The translations under genes and the position numbers were made by a program. Below, piece by piece: positions 8,761 to 18,000 of a stretch of DNA of 64,000 bases. A model generated the notes under the pieces. That model saw only the letters and a list, made by a program, of their open reading frames with translations, made no database searches and was not told where the DNA came from. Source of the stretch: Clostridia bacterium (GTDB lineage: Bacteria > Bacillota > Clostridia > UMGS1810); the NCBI GenBank assembly GCA_017481205.1, contig JAFUPN010000009.1:1-64000 (forward strand), read 5' to 3'. The stretch's first letter is position 1, and the number at the start of each line of letters is the position of its first letter.

Positions 8761-9507
8761 ATGAACGAAAACAAAATTCTTGCCACAGTGCAGGGCACAC
8801 CAATCACAGAGGACCATATTGACGCAATGATAGTTGCTCTTGGACAGAGAGGTCAGGGCTACAACAATCCTCAGGGAAGACAGATGATTCTGGAGCAGGT
8901 TATCAACAGAAAGCTCCTGGTACTGGATGCCGAAAAAAATCTTTATGAATACGACCCTGAATTTAAGGCTGAGCTGGCTCAGATTAAGGAAGAAATGCTG
9001 GCTAACTTTGTTATCAAAAAGGCAGTTGAAGCAGTGACAGTATCTGACGAAGAGGTTCAGAAGGAGTATGACAGCAACCCCGACAAATTCAAAAAGGGAG
9101 AGTCCGTTGCCGCAAGCCATATCCTTGTAGACAGCGAAGATAAGGCAAAAGAGCTTATGGCAAAAATCGAAGCTAAGGAAATATCCTTTGAGGATGCCGC
9201 AAGAGAAAACAGCTCCTGCCCCTCCGGACAGAATGGCGGAAGCCTGGGTGAGTTCACCAGGGGTCAGATGGTACCTGAGTTTGACGAAGCCTGCTTCACC
9301 ATGGAGGTTGGCGAGATGAGAGGTCCTGTTAAAACACAGTTCGGCTACCACATAATCAAGCTGACAGCCAAAAACGAAGCTCAGGCAATGAGCTTTGAGG
9401 AGGTAAAAGACGGTCTCAAGCAGCAGCTGCTTACCGAAAGACAGCAGAATGCCTATGAGAGCAAAATCAATCAGCTGAAAATTCTTTATCAGGTAGACAG
9501 ATATTAA
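8761..9507 (+). CDS. Cytoplasmic parvulin-type peptidyl-prolyl isomerase
   Basis: Protein of 248 aa with a SurA-like N-terminal helical region (1-105) and one PpiC/rotamase domain (about 113-205). Family motifs are present: AASHILV, SSCPSGQNGGSLGEF, MVPEFDEACF and TQFGYHIIKL. Unlike PrsA it has no signal peptide or lipobox, so it should act in the cytoplasm, helping proline-limited folding. GGAG lies before the ATG, and it follows the CDF gene closely. A second, lipoprotein-type parvulin is at 55758-56786. Confidence 0.93.
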   Translation: MNENKILATVQGTPITEDHIDAMIVALGQRGQGYNNPQGRQMILEQVINRKLLVLDAEKNLYEYDPEFKAELAQIKEEMLANFVIKKAVEAVTVSDEEVQKEYDSNPDKFKKGESVAASHILVDSEDKAKELMAKIEAKEISFEDAARENSSCPSGQNGGSLGEFTRGQMVPEFDEACFTMEVGEMRGPVKTQFGYHIIKLTAKNEAQAMSFEEVKDGLKQQLLTERQQNAYESKINQLKILYQVDRY

Positions 9508-9540
9508 AAACACTAATTTAAAATACATTTCTTAACTTAC

Positions 9541-9652
9541 GCCATTCAGGGACGGGGCGCTTTTTGCACAGAAAATCAGGATTTTCCATGCAAAAAGGAT
9601 GCAAAGCATCTGACTGCCTCCGTCCCAGAAATGGCTCTTTTGTGCGCTGTTT
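9541..9652 (+). repeat. Element A copy
   Basis: Contains GGGACGGGGCGC, then the hairpin CTTTTTGCACAGAAAATC/ATTTTCCATGCAAAAAGG, then GACTGCCTCCGTCCC and GGCTCTTTTGTGCG, matching the cores at 5287-5385 and (inverted) 12466-12562. It sits between two convergent genes. Confidence 0.8.
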
Positions 9653-9670
9653 GGTTTAGCTGCACTACAC

Positions 9671-10558
9671 TCATGAGAAAAAAATCTGCCAATTATTTCC
9701 CCTTATTGACACACTTCTGTATTTGCCGGGCGTAACTCCGGTTTTCTTTTTAAATGTGCGTATAAAATAATACACATCATTGTATCCGCACAGCTTTGAT
9801 ATTTCCGAAAGCTTTTTATCCGTACTTTCAAGCAGGCGCACCGCCGCGCGTATGCGCACATCTGTGATATACTCCACCGGTGACATGCCCATAGAACGGC
9901 GGAAGCACGCCCGGTAGTGAGGCTCGCTCAGGCTCTCCATAGCCGCCAGAGTACCTACCGAAAGAGGACTGCCGAAATTCTGGTGAATATAGGTTACGGA
10001 TTTTACAAAATCCTTTTTGTCCGGCTGTGCATATATAAAGCGGGATAACGCGGCGGTTATCTCTGTAAATATAGCGGCAGATACATCGTCAAAATATTCG
10101 TCACAGCGCACAAATTCCTCAAAAAGCCTTGTCCAGTATTCGTTAAAGCAATGATGTACACCGGGAGTGTATATGCGGTTTGTCTCAAGCTTAAATTTTT
10201 CGAGGCAGCCGCCTGCATTTTTCCCTGTAAAATGAATCCACAGATAGTTTACTCTGCTCTCCCCTGCAAGACAATAATGATACGTCGTGCCCGGCTCAAT
10301 TATAAGCAGCTGACCTTCAGATATTGTGCAGCTGTTTTTGCTGAATTCTATATTCATTTTTCCCTCTGTTACATACATGAGATAATAATCCCGCCGCACA
10401 GAGCGGTGGTCTACATCCACAGTTTTGTCAACCACTCCTGCGCAGTTTACCGCAAGGTCTGAGATATTGTTGCAGATATTGGCATCAGACTCAAAGGGAT
10501 AGTTATAATATGTCTGTTTTTTCAAAAATAAACACCGCCCAATCATCGAAAAGTTCAT
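9671..10558 (-). CDS. AraC-family transcriptional regulator
   Basis: DNA-binding regulator of 295 aa. Residues ~30-170 form an AraC-type cupin sensor domain (EGQLLIIEPGTTYHY). Residues ~190-290 hold the two helix-turn-helix motifs of the AraC domain, ending in the signature KLCGYNDVYYFIRTFKKKTGVTPGKYR. It is divergently transcribed from the DUF4091 glycosidase gene with only 86 bp between them, so it most likely controls that gene in response to a sugar. No clear ribosome site precedes the first ATG; the ATG four codons later is equally possible. Confidence 0.92.
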   Translation of the reverse strand: MNFSMIGRCLFLKKQTYYNYPFESDANICNNISDLAVNCAGVVDKTVDVDHRSVRRDYYLMYVTEGKMNIEFSKNSCTISEGQLLIIEPGTTYHYCLAGESRVNYLWIHFTGKNAGGCLEKFKLETNRIYTPGVHHCFNEYWTRLFEEFVRCDEYFDDVSAAIFTEITAALSRFIYAQPDKKDFVKSVTYIHQNFGSPLSVGTLAAMESLSEPHYRACFRRSMGMSPVEYITDVRIRAAVRLLESTDKKLSEISKLCGYNDVYYFIRTFKKKTGVTPGKYRSVSIRGNNWQIFFS

Positions 10559-10578
10559 TTTATCAATTAATTAATACA

Positions 10579-10607
10579 TTGCAATACTCACATAACTATT
10601 TTATAAT
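10579..10607 (+). promoter_or_regulatory. Promoter of the DUF4091 gene
   Basis: TTGCAA (10579-10584), 17-bp spacer, TATAAT (10602-10607). It lies in the short divergent region shared with the AraC gene, where the regulator probably binds. Confidence 0.7.
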
Positions 10608-10644
10608 AAAATCAAATAAAATGCAATGGAAAGGTTGTTGAAAT

Positions 10645-12297
10645 ATGAATTTAACCGTAAAACAAATATCGGATTTGCACAAGATAAGCACTGCAGATGA
10701 CCTCAGTGTGCCGGATATTAACAGCAAGCTGCTGCTACAGGGCGAAAGCTTTTCGTACCAGATAGTAATGTACTCAGACAAAATGATAGATTTGTCAGCG
10801 AAAATCACATCAACCCTTAAAGATTTCATAACACTGTACAGGGTTGACAGCGTGATAATAGATCTGCCCATGTACCCTAAGTGCAGTGATGACAATTACA
10901 TTACCCACAAGCCCGGCTATATGCCCGATTTGCTCACTCCTATCAACACAGAGAGAGACCATATGAAATTCTGTGAAAATATTGTTACAATCTGGGTAAA
11001 GGTGGATTTGCCAAAGGATATAAAAAGCGGCAATTATGAAATCGACATAGAATTTGACGGTATGAATGCGTACACCGGCGAAAAAGTCAATTTCATCAAA
11101 AAAATGAAAATTGAGATAATAAACGCACAGATGCCCGAGCAGAAAACAAAATTTACCCAGTGGTTTCATACAGACTGTATATCATCCATTCACAATGTGG
11201 AGATATACAGCGAAAAGCACTGGGAGCTTATAGACAAATATATGGCAATGGCATCGCAGCTGGGCATCAATATGCTGCTGACTCCCGTTATCACCCCTCC
11301 TCTCGACACCGAGGTGGGCATAACAAGACCAAATGTACAGCTGGTTAAAATAGAAAAAAAGGGAGACAAATATATCTTCGGCTTTGAACTCCTTAAACGT
11401 TGGATTGACCTGTGCAAAAAGAACGGTATAAAATACTATGAAATATCACATCTGTTTTCACAGTGGGGGCTCAAATTTGCACCCAATATATACATATATG
11501 AAAACGGCGTGGGCTCATATATATTCGGCTGGCACGTGGCATCAACAGCGCCGGAATATGCAGATTTCCTCAGGCAGTTTATACCTGAGCTTGTGGAATT
11601 TCTGAAATCAGAAGGCATTGCAGACAGCTGCTACTTCCATATATCCGACGAGCCTCACGCTGAACACCTGGAGGCATACAGCTATGCAAAAAATCTCATT
11701 AAACCGCTCATAGGCGACATCAAGACCATTGACGCCCTCTCCGACACGGAATTTTTTAAAACAGGCACAGTGGAAATACCCGTTCCCAAGATTACCGCTA
11801 TTCATGATTTCCTTGATTTGGATACTCCCGAAAAATGGGTTTACTACTGCTGCAGTCACGGTCAGAAAGTGTCAAACCGGTTTATGGCAATGCCATCTGC
11901 CCGCACAAGAATTGTCGGTCTGCAGATGTACAAATATAGAGTGGAAGGATTTTTGCAGTGGGGCTACAACTTCTATTATTCTCAGTATTCGCGCTCACTT
12001 ATCAATCCATATGTGAACACATCGGCAAACGGAGCCTTCCCCTCGGGCGATGCATTCACTGTATACCCCGGTGTTGACGGACCTCTGCCGAGTCTGAGAG
12101 GCTTTGTGTTCCAAAATGCTCTCCAGGACATAGAAATATGCCGTCTGCTTGAGAGCTATATCGGTCACGATGAAGTTGTAAAAATAATAGAAGATACTGC
12201 AAATATGACTATCACCTTCAACGACTACCCTGCAGGCAGTGATTTTATCCCTGAGGTTATGGATATAATAAAGCAAAAAATCAAAGAGGTAATCTGA
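10645..12297 (+). CDS. DUF4091 protein, GH123-like glycoside hydrolase
   Basis: Protein of 550 aa without a signal peptide, so it acts inside the cell. The N-terminal ~160 residues are a beta-rich domain and the rest a (beta/alpha)8-type barrel with the DUF4091 region near the C-terminus. The ISDEPH motif places an Asp335-Glu336 pair where GH123 N-acetyl-beta-galactosaminidases carry their catalytic Asp-Glu for substrate-assisted hydrolysis. The relationship is known at family level; the substrate here is an inference. A hexosaminidase would suit a cell that degrades GalNAc-containing glycans such as chondroitin or mucin. It has its own promoter and a divergent AraC regulator. Confidence 0.8.
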   Translation: MNLTVKQISDLHKISTADDLSVPDINSKLLLQGESFSYQIVMYSDKMIDLSAKITSTLKDFITLYRVDSVIIDLPMYPKCSDDNYITHKPGYMPDLLTPINTERDHMKFCENIVTIWVKVDLPKDIKSGNYEIDIEFDGMNAYTGEKVNFIKKMKIEIINAQMPEQKTKFTQWFHTDCISSIHNVEIYSEKHWELIDKYMAMASQLGINMLLTPVITPPLDTEVGITRPNVQLVKIEKKGDKYIFGFELLKRWIDLCKKNGIKYYEISHLFSQWGLKFAPNIYIYENGVGSYIFGWHVASTAPEYADFLRQFIPELVEFLKSEGIADSCYFHISDEPHAEHLEAYSYAKNLIKPLIGDIKTIDALSDTEFFKTGTVEIPVPKITAIHDFLDLDTPEKWVYYCCSHGQKVSNRFMAMPSARTRIVGLQMYKYRVEGFLQWGYNFYYSQYSRSLINPYVNTSANGAFPSGDAFTVYPGVDGPLPSLRGFVFQNALQDIEICRLLESYIGHDEVVKIIEDTANMTITFNDYPAGSDFIPEVMDIIKQKIKEVI

Positions 12298-12360
12298 CGG
12301 CAGCCAAAAACTCATTAAATTAAATATAAAATTCAGTGTCAGGCAGTGCCTGAATCTCCA

Positions 12361-12403
12361 TTCGCGTGTTGATTTGTGTAAACATTTCACACGCGAATTT
12401 TAT
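12361..12403 (+). terminator. Hairpin terminator of the DUF4091 gene
   Basis: TTCGCGTGT facing ACACGCGAA, followed by TTTTATTT, 65 bp after the stop codon. Confidence 0.75.
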
Positions 12404-12465
12404 TTGCATGATAAAATTTAGCTTAGCAGGCTGTCTTGTCAGACCACGTACACACTTTATGCGGA

Positions 12466-12562
12466 GCCATTTGGGGACGGTGGCAGTCAGATGCTTTGCA
12501 TCCTTTTTGCATGGAAAATCCTGATTTTCTGTGCAAAAAGCGCCCCGCCCCTATAAAGTGGC
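12466..12562 (-). repeat. Element A copy, inverted
   Basis: The same core as at 9541-9652 but reversed: GGGGACGGTGGCAGTCAGATG, hairpin around CCTTTTTGCATGG/CTGTGCAAAAAGCG, then CGCCCCGCCC. It directly precedes the B copy, and the junction itself is a palindrome of TTCTACAGCCTGAC and GTCAGACTGTAGAA. Confidence 0.75.
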
Positions 12563-12594
12563 GAGTAAAAATGATAATAATTCTACAGCCTGAC

Positions 12595-12748
12595 GTCAGA
12601 CTGTAGAATTATTCGTGATTTTGTTCGCCCGGATGTGGGACGTACATGCCGTGTCACACAAAAGCATTGTGCCACGGGGCTTTCAGCCTTTCATGTACGT
12701 CCCCACCGGGCTCTTGTGTGCGACAATTGAATTATTCTACAGCCTGAC
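12595..12748 (+). repeat. Element B, uninterrupted copy
   Basis: Ends GTCAGACTGTAGAATTATT and GAATTATTCTACAGCCTGAC form imperfect terminal inverted repeats. The inside carries GGACGTACATGCCGTGTCAC and a second palindromic part GTACGTCCCCACCGGGCTC. It is the reference copy that shows the 5137-5437 copy to be interrupted. No coding sequence is supported in 12298-12816. Confidence 0.75.
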
Positions 12749-12816
12749 GTCCCCACATCCGCTTAATATTATATCCATTCCGAACGATTTTCGCAATTAA
12801 TCATTCTATATGTAAT

Positions 12817-13743
12817 TTATATAATTATAGAAGCTATCAGCGACATCAGAGGCAGTGTTGCCAGGGACAGAAGAGTTGTTACCGACACAATCTGTGAGGG
12901 ATAGCCGGTATCCATATCAAATTTTTCCGCAAAGATTGCCGAAATAGCCGCAACAGGACAGGAGGCAGACAAAATCAGAGTTGTAGCAAGGAACGCCTCT
13001 ATGCCAAGCAGCTTTAAAAATACCATTGCCGCAATAGGCAGGAAAATCAGCCTCACAAAGGTCACCACATACATGCCCGGCTGTTTTAATGCAGTCTTAA
13101 GCTCCGCCCTTGCAAGGTATGTGCCTAAAAGCAGCATTGCAAGAGGTGTGTTAAGAGAAGCAAAATAGCCTACAATATCCATAATCGGTCCTTCTATCCT
13201 TACCCTCAGGAAAAAGAGCACCAGAGCAGCGGCAACGCCTATTACGCCGGGATTTTTTATCAGATTTTTTGCCGAAAGGAGCTTTATGCTGCCGCCGTAG
13301 TGAAAAAGACCGTGTGTCCATACCAGCACATTAAAGATTGCCAGATACGCACTGCCCAGAAGCACTCCCTTATCGCCCATGGTTGCCTCAAGGAGAGGTA
13401 TGCCCATAAAGCCGCAGTTTGAATAAATGCATGTAAAAATATCTATAATCCGTTTTTCGCGGTTTTGTTCAAAACGGCATATAACATAGGAAAAAGCTAT
13501 AAAAATAACGTGAATCAATAAACTGAGAAGAAAAGCAAGTCCAAGCTCTTTAGCAATCTCGGGAGTATAGTCAATCTGGTATGCCTTTATCATTACACAT
13601 GGTGTAACCACACTAAGAAGAATGCCCGATATATCCTTGGAGCCGTTTTTGGTAATAACATTTTTCTTTGAAAGTACAAAGCCGGTAAAAATAAGCACAA
13701 GCATTATAAAAACCTGCTGTGCCACAAGAGGAGCTATATTCAT
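12817..13743 (-). CDS. AEC-family (auxin efflux carrier-like) membrane transporter
   Basis: Integral membrane protein of 308 aa with about ten hydrophobic segments in two halves, the AEC family pattern (TPCVMIKAYQ in the first half, ASCPVAAISAIFAEK in the second). Bacterial members move malate, malonate or other organic anions; the substrate cannot be assigned. I use the ATG at 13743, preceded by GGAAAGG; the longer version begins with TTG at 13785. It stands alone between repeat islands and carA. Confidence 0.88.
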   Translation of the reverse strand: MNIAPLVAQQVFIMLVLIFTGFVLSKKNVITKNGSKDISGILLSVVTPCVMIKAYQIDYTPEIAKELGLAFLLSLLIHVIFIAFSYVICRFEQNREKRIIDIFTCIYSNCGFMGIPLLEATMGDKGVLLGSAYLAIFNVLVWTHGLFHYGGSIKLLSAKNLIKNPGVIGVAAALVLFFLRVRIEGPIMDIVGYFASLNTPLAMLLLGTYLARAELKTALKQPGMYVVTFVRLIFLPIAAMVFLKLLGIEAFLATTLILSASCPVAAISAIFAEKFDMDTGYPSQIVSVTTLLSLATLPLMSLIASIII

Positions 13744-13895
13744 AAAACTCAACCTTTCCGAAAGTATAATTACTCCTTCTGTCAAGAAGAATATTTATTA
13801 TATCACAAATCGAATAAAAAATAAAGGGGTTTTTAATTTAATTTTTAAACAGTAATATTTTTTTAAAAAGTTGAGTTTTTGGACAGGTTTATATA

Positions 13896-13924
13896 TTGAC
13901 GTGTTTTGTAAAATATTGTATAAT
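13896..13924 (+). promoter_or_regulatory. SigA-type promoter of carA-carB
   Basis: TTGACG (13896-13901), 17-bp spacer, TATAAT (13919-13924), 34 bp before the carA start. No PyrR-type attenuator hairpin is visible in this short leader. Confidence 0.85.
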
Positions 13925-13958
13925 TAATAAAATACATTTAAACGGAGGGGACAAATAA

Positions 13959-15035
13959 ATGCAAAAAGCATACTTGGTATTGGAAAACGGCAAGGTGTTT
14001 GAAGGTGTTGCTTTTGGTCAGTCCGGTGAAGCAACAGGTGAAATTGTCTTCAACACCGGCATGGTTGGCTACGGCGAAACCCTTACCGACCCGTGTTACT
14101 ACGGACAGATGGTGGTACAGACATTTCCTCTTATAGGAAACTACGGCATCATCAGCGAGGACGTTAAAGATAAAAAATCATATGTCAAAGGATATATCGT
14201 AAGAAACTTCTGCGATGCTCCCAGCAATTTCCGCTGCGACGGTCTTATTGACGATTATCTCAAGGCTCAGGGCGTTGTGGGAATCAGCGGTATTGATACA
14301 AGAGAGCTCACAAAGCTTATCCGTGACGCAGGAACCGTAAGAGGAAAAATCGTGACGGATATATCCGACCTTGGCAGTATTATAAATGAAATAAAAGGCT
14401 ATGAGAATAAAGGCGGCGTAGCTGCTGCAGTATCCTCAGACAAAGCCGAATGTGTAAAAGGTGACGGCAGATATCATGTGGTTGTATACAACTTCGGCGC
14501 AATGAGAAATCTTGTGTCCGAGCTGTCAAGCCGTGACTGCAAAGTGACAGTCGTTCCCTACAGTGCGTCAGCCGAGGAGGTTATTACACTGGGAGCCGAC
14601 GGGGTTGTTATTTCCGACGGTCCCGGAGACCCAATGGAAAATACAGCTGCCATAGCTGAAATCAAGAAAATTGCAGACAGCGGAATCCCGGTATTCGGCA
14701 TTTCTCTCGGACATCAGATACTGGCTCTTGCCATGGGTGCAAAGACCGTAAAGCACAAATACGGTCACCGCGGTGCAAACCAGCCTGTTAAATTTATCGA
14801 CGAAGGCAGAGTGCTCATCACAAGCCAGAATCACGGATACAATGTTGAGCCGGACACACTTCCCGCCGGCGCAAGGGTAAGCTTTGTAAATGTCAACGAC
14901 GGCACCTGCGAAGGCATTGAATATGCCGGCAAAAAGGCATTTTCGGTACAGTTCCTGCCTTCCACCTGTGACAGTCCCCACAGCACAGGATTTTTGTTTG
15001 ACAAGCTTATTAAAATGATTGAGGAGGAGAAATAA
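13959..15035 (+). CDS. carA: Carbamoyl-phosphate synthase small subunit with inactivated glutaminase triad
   Basis: CarA (358 aa) normally hydrolyses glutamine and feeds ammonia through a tunnel to CarB. The N-terminal interaction domain (1-~150) and the class I amidotransferase domain (~165-355) are both full length. However, the nucleophile motif usually read as GICLGHQ is GISLGHQ here (Ser249, TCT), and the usual FHPE is FLPS (Leu333 CTG, Ser335 TCC), so all three members of the Cys-His-Glu triad are replaced. The frame is intact and the surrounding motifs (DGPGDP, QNHGYNV) are kept, so this is not a frameshift. It probably persists as a structural partner of an ammonia-using CarB. GGAGG precedes the ATG and carB starts one base after the stop. 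Confidence 0.95.
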   Translation: MQKAYLVLENGKVFEGVAFGQSGEATGEIVFNTGMVGYGETLTDPCYYGQMVVQTFPLIGNYGIISEDVKDKKSYVKGYIVRNFCDAPSNFRCDGLIDDYLKAQGVVGISGIDTRELTKLIRDAGTVRGKIVTDISDLGSIINEIKGYENKGGVAAAVSSDKAECVKGDGRYHVVVYNFGAMRNLVSELSSRDCKVTVVPYSASAEEVITLGADGVVISDGPGDPMENTAAIAEIKKIADSGIPVFGISLGHQILALAMGAKTVKHKYGHRGANQPVKFIDEGRVLITSQNHGYNVEPDTLPAGARVSFVNVNDGTCEGIEYAGKKAFSVQFLPSTCDSPHSTGFLFDKLIKMIEEEK

Positions 15036-15036
15036 T

Positions 15037-18000
15037 ATGCCGCTTAATAAGAACCTGAAAAAAGTTATGGTTATAGGCTCAGGCCCTATAGTTATAGGTC
15101 AGGCAGCAGAGTTTGACTACGCAGGCACACAGGCATGCCGAGCTCTTAAGGAAGCCGGTCTTGATGTTGTACTGGTTAACTCAAACCCCGCAACCATAAT
15201 GACAGACAATGCAATGGCTGATGAAATATATATCGAGCCTCTCAATCTTGATACCGTTAAACGTATTATCGAAAAGGAAAAGCCGGACAGCCTGCTCTCC
15301 ACCCTTGGCGGTCAGACAGGTCTTACACTGTCAATGCAGTTGGCAAAGGAAGGCTTCCTTGAAAAACATAATGTAACTCTCCTGGGCGCAAACCCCGAGA
15401 CTATAGACAAGGCAGAGGACAGACAGTGCTTTAAGGACACCATGGAGGCTATAGGTCAGCCCTGTATCCCCTCACTGGTTGTAAATACCGTTGAGGATGC
15501 CATCGCATTTGCAAACCAGACCGGCTATCCCCTCATTATCCGCCCCGCATTTACCCTGGGCGGCACCGGCGGTGGTATTGCAAAGGACGAGGCTGAGCTG
15601 AGAGAAATCAGCGAAAACGGACTTTATCAGTCTCCTATCCACCAGATACTTGTTGAAAAATGTATCTCCGGCTGGAAGGAAATCGAATTTGAGGTTATCC
15701 GCGACAGCGCAAACAATGTTATCACAGTTTGCTCCATGGAAAACCTTGACCCTGTGGGAGTACACACAGGCGACTCTATAGTTATCGCTCCTGCAGTTAC
15801 CCTTTCCGAAAAGGAATATGGTATGCTTAGAAATGCGGCACTGAAGATTGTTTCCGCACTGGGTGTTGAAGGCGGCTGTAACTGTCAGTTTGCTCTTAAT
15901 CCCGAATCCTTTGAATATGCGGTTATCGAGGTTAATCCCAGAGTTTCCCGTTCCTCCGCACTGGCATCAAAGGCTACGGGCTACCCAATCGCAAAGGTTG
16001 CAACAAAGATTGCCATCGGCTATACACTGGACGAAATCAAAAATGATATCACCGGTGTTACCTATGCGGCATTCGAGCCCTCTGTTGACTATGTTGTTGT
16101 AAAATTCCCCAAATGGCCCTTTGATAAATTTGTATATGCAAACAAGACTCTCGGTACCCAGATGAAGGCTACCGGTGAGGTTATGAGTATAGGCACAAGC
16201 TTTGAGGAAGCTATAATGAAGGCTGTAAGAGGTGCTGAAATCAAGCTTGACTCTCTCAACAACCCTGTGTTTGAAAGCAACACAGACGAAGAAATCAGAG
16301 AGAGACTCCATGTGTGTGACGACAACAGACTTTTTGTTGTATTCCAGGCACTCAAGAGAGGCATTTCCGTTGATGAAATCCACTCAATAACCATGATTGA
16401 CGAATGGTTCCTGTCAAAGCTTCTTAATCTTGTTAAGCTTGAAAGCAGGCTTGCTGCAGAGGAGCTTACGGACGAGCTCTATATAGAAGCAAAGAAAAAC
16501 GGCTATCCCGACAAGGTTATTGAAAGAATAAGCGGCAAAAAGGTGAAAAATCCCAGAAAAGCCGTGTTTAAGATGGTTGACACCTGTGCCGCAGAATACG
16601 GTGCAATGACACCTTACTTCTACTCCACCTACGACAGCGAAAACGAAGCAGCTGAGTTTGTATCAAAGCTGGATAAGGACAGAAAGACTGTTATAGTTTT
16701 TGGCTCAGGTCCTATCAGAATCGGTCAAGGTGTTGAATTTGACTATGCGTCGGTACACTGCGTATGGTCTCTTAAGGAAAAGGGCTTTGACGTTGTTATA
16801 GTAAACAACAACCCCGAAACCGTATCTACAGACTTTGACACAGCAGACAGACTCTACTTTGAGCCTCTCACTCCCGAGGATGTTATGAACATCATCGAAA
16901 CAGAAAAGCCCTACGGTGTTGTAGTGGCATTCGGCGGACAGACAGCTATCAAGCTGACAAACTTCCTTGACAGCAATGGCATCAGAATACTCGGTACCTC
17001 TGCAGACAGCATAGATGCTGCCGAGGACAGAGAGAGATTTGACGAGGTTCTCGAAAAGCTCGGTATCCAGAGACCAAAGGGTCTTACCGTCATGACAACA
17101 GACGAGGCACTTGAAGCTGCTCACCAGGTTGGTTATCCCGTGCTTATGCGTCCTTCATACGTACTTGGCGGACAGAATATGATTATCGCATTCAACGACC
17201 AGGATATTATCGAATACATGGATATCATCCTTGCAACCAATATTGAAAACCCCGTGCTTATCGACAAATACCTCATGGGTACCGAAATTGAGGTTGACGC
17301 AATCTGCGACGGCAAGGACATCCTTATCCCCGGTATCATGGAGCATATAGAAAGAGCCGGTATTCACTCCGGTGACTCCATTGCCGTATACCCTGCATGG
17401 AACCTTACAGACGACATGACAGAAAAGGTTATCAGCCACACAAGAAACCTGGCTCTGTCCTTCAATACAATAGGTCTTATCAATATCCAGTACCTGATAT
17501 ATGACAACGAGCTGTATGTAATCGAGGTTAACCCCCGTTCTTCAAGAACCATACCCTACATCAGCAAGGTTACCGGTATCCCCATGGTTGACCTGGCAAC
17601 ACGCACAATGCTGGGCGAAAGCCTCAAGGATATGGGTTACGGCACGGGACTTGCTCCCCGCTCACCCTATGTAGCGGTCAAGGTGCCTGTATTCTCCTTT
17701 GAAAAGCTCATAAATGTTGACAACCAGCTCGGACCCGAAATGAAATCCACCGGCGAGGTTTTAGGTATTGCAAACACTCTTGAGGAAGCTCTGTACAAGG
17801 GTCTTCTCGGTGCCGGCTACAAGATGAAGCATGACGGCGGCATATTCATCACTGTCCGCGATGTTGACAAGGGCGAAATCGGCGATATCGCAAAGAAATT
17901 CCATGAGCTTGGCTTTAAGCTCTATGCAACCGCAGGAACAAGCAAGGTATTCCAGAAATACGGTCTTGAATGTGAGGTTGTGCCCAAAATCGGCGAGGCT

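Noticed and set aside
8092-9528. 478-codon open frame on the minus strand
   Set aside because: It runs antisense across the C-terminal half of the CDF gene and the whole parvulin gene, both of which show clear family motifs and ribosome sites; the antisense product has no recognisable domain.
14700-14963. Recoding of Cys codons as explanation of the Cys to Ser changes
   Set aside because: The changed codons are ordinary Ser and Leu codons (TCT, AGC, CTG, TCC), and Cys codons elsewhere in the window fill iron-sulfur and rubredoxin sites normally.
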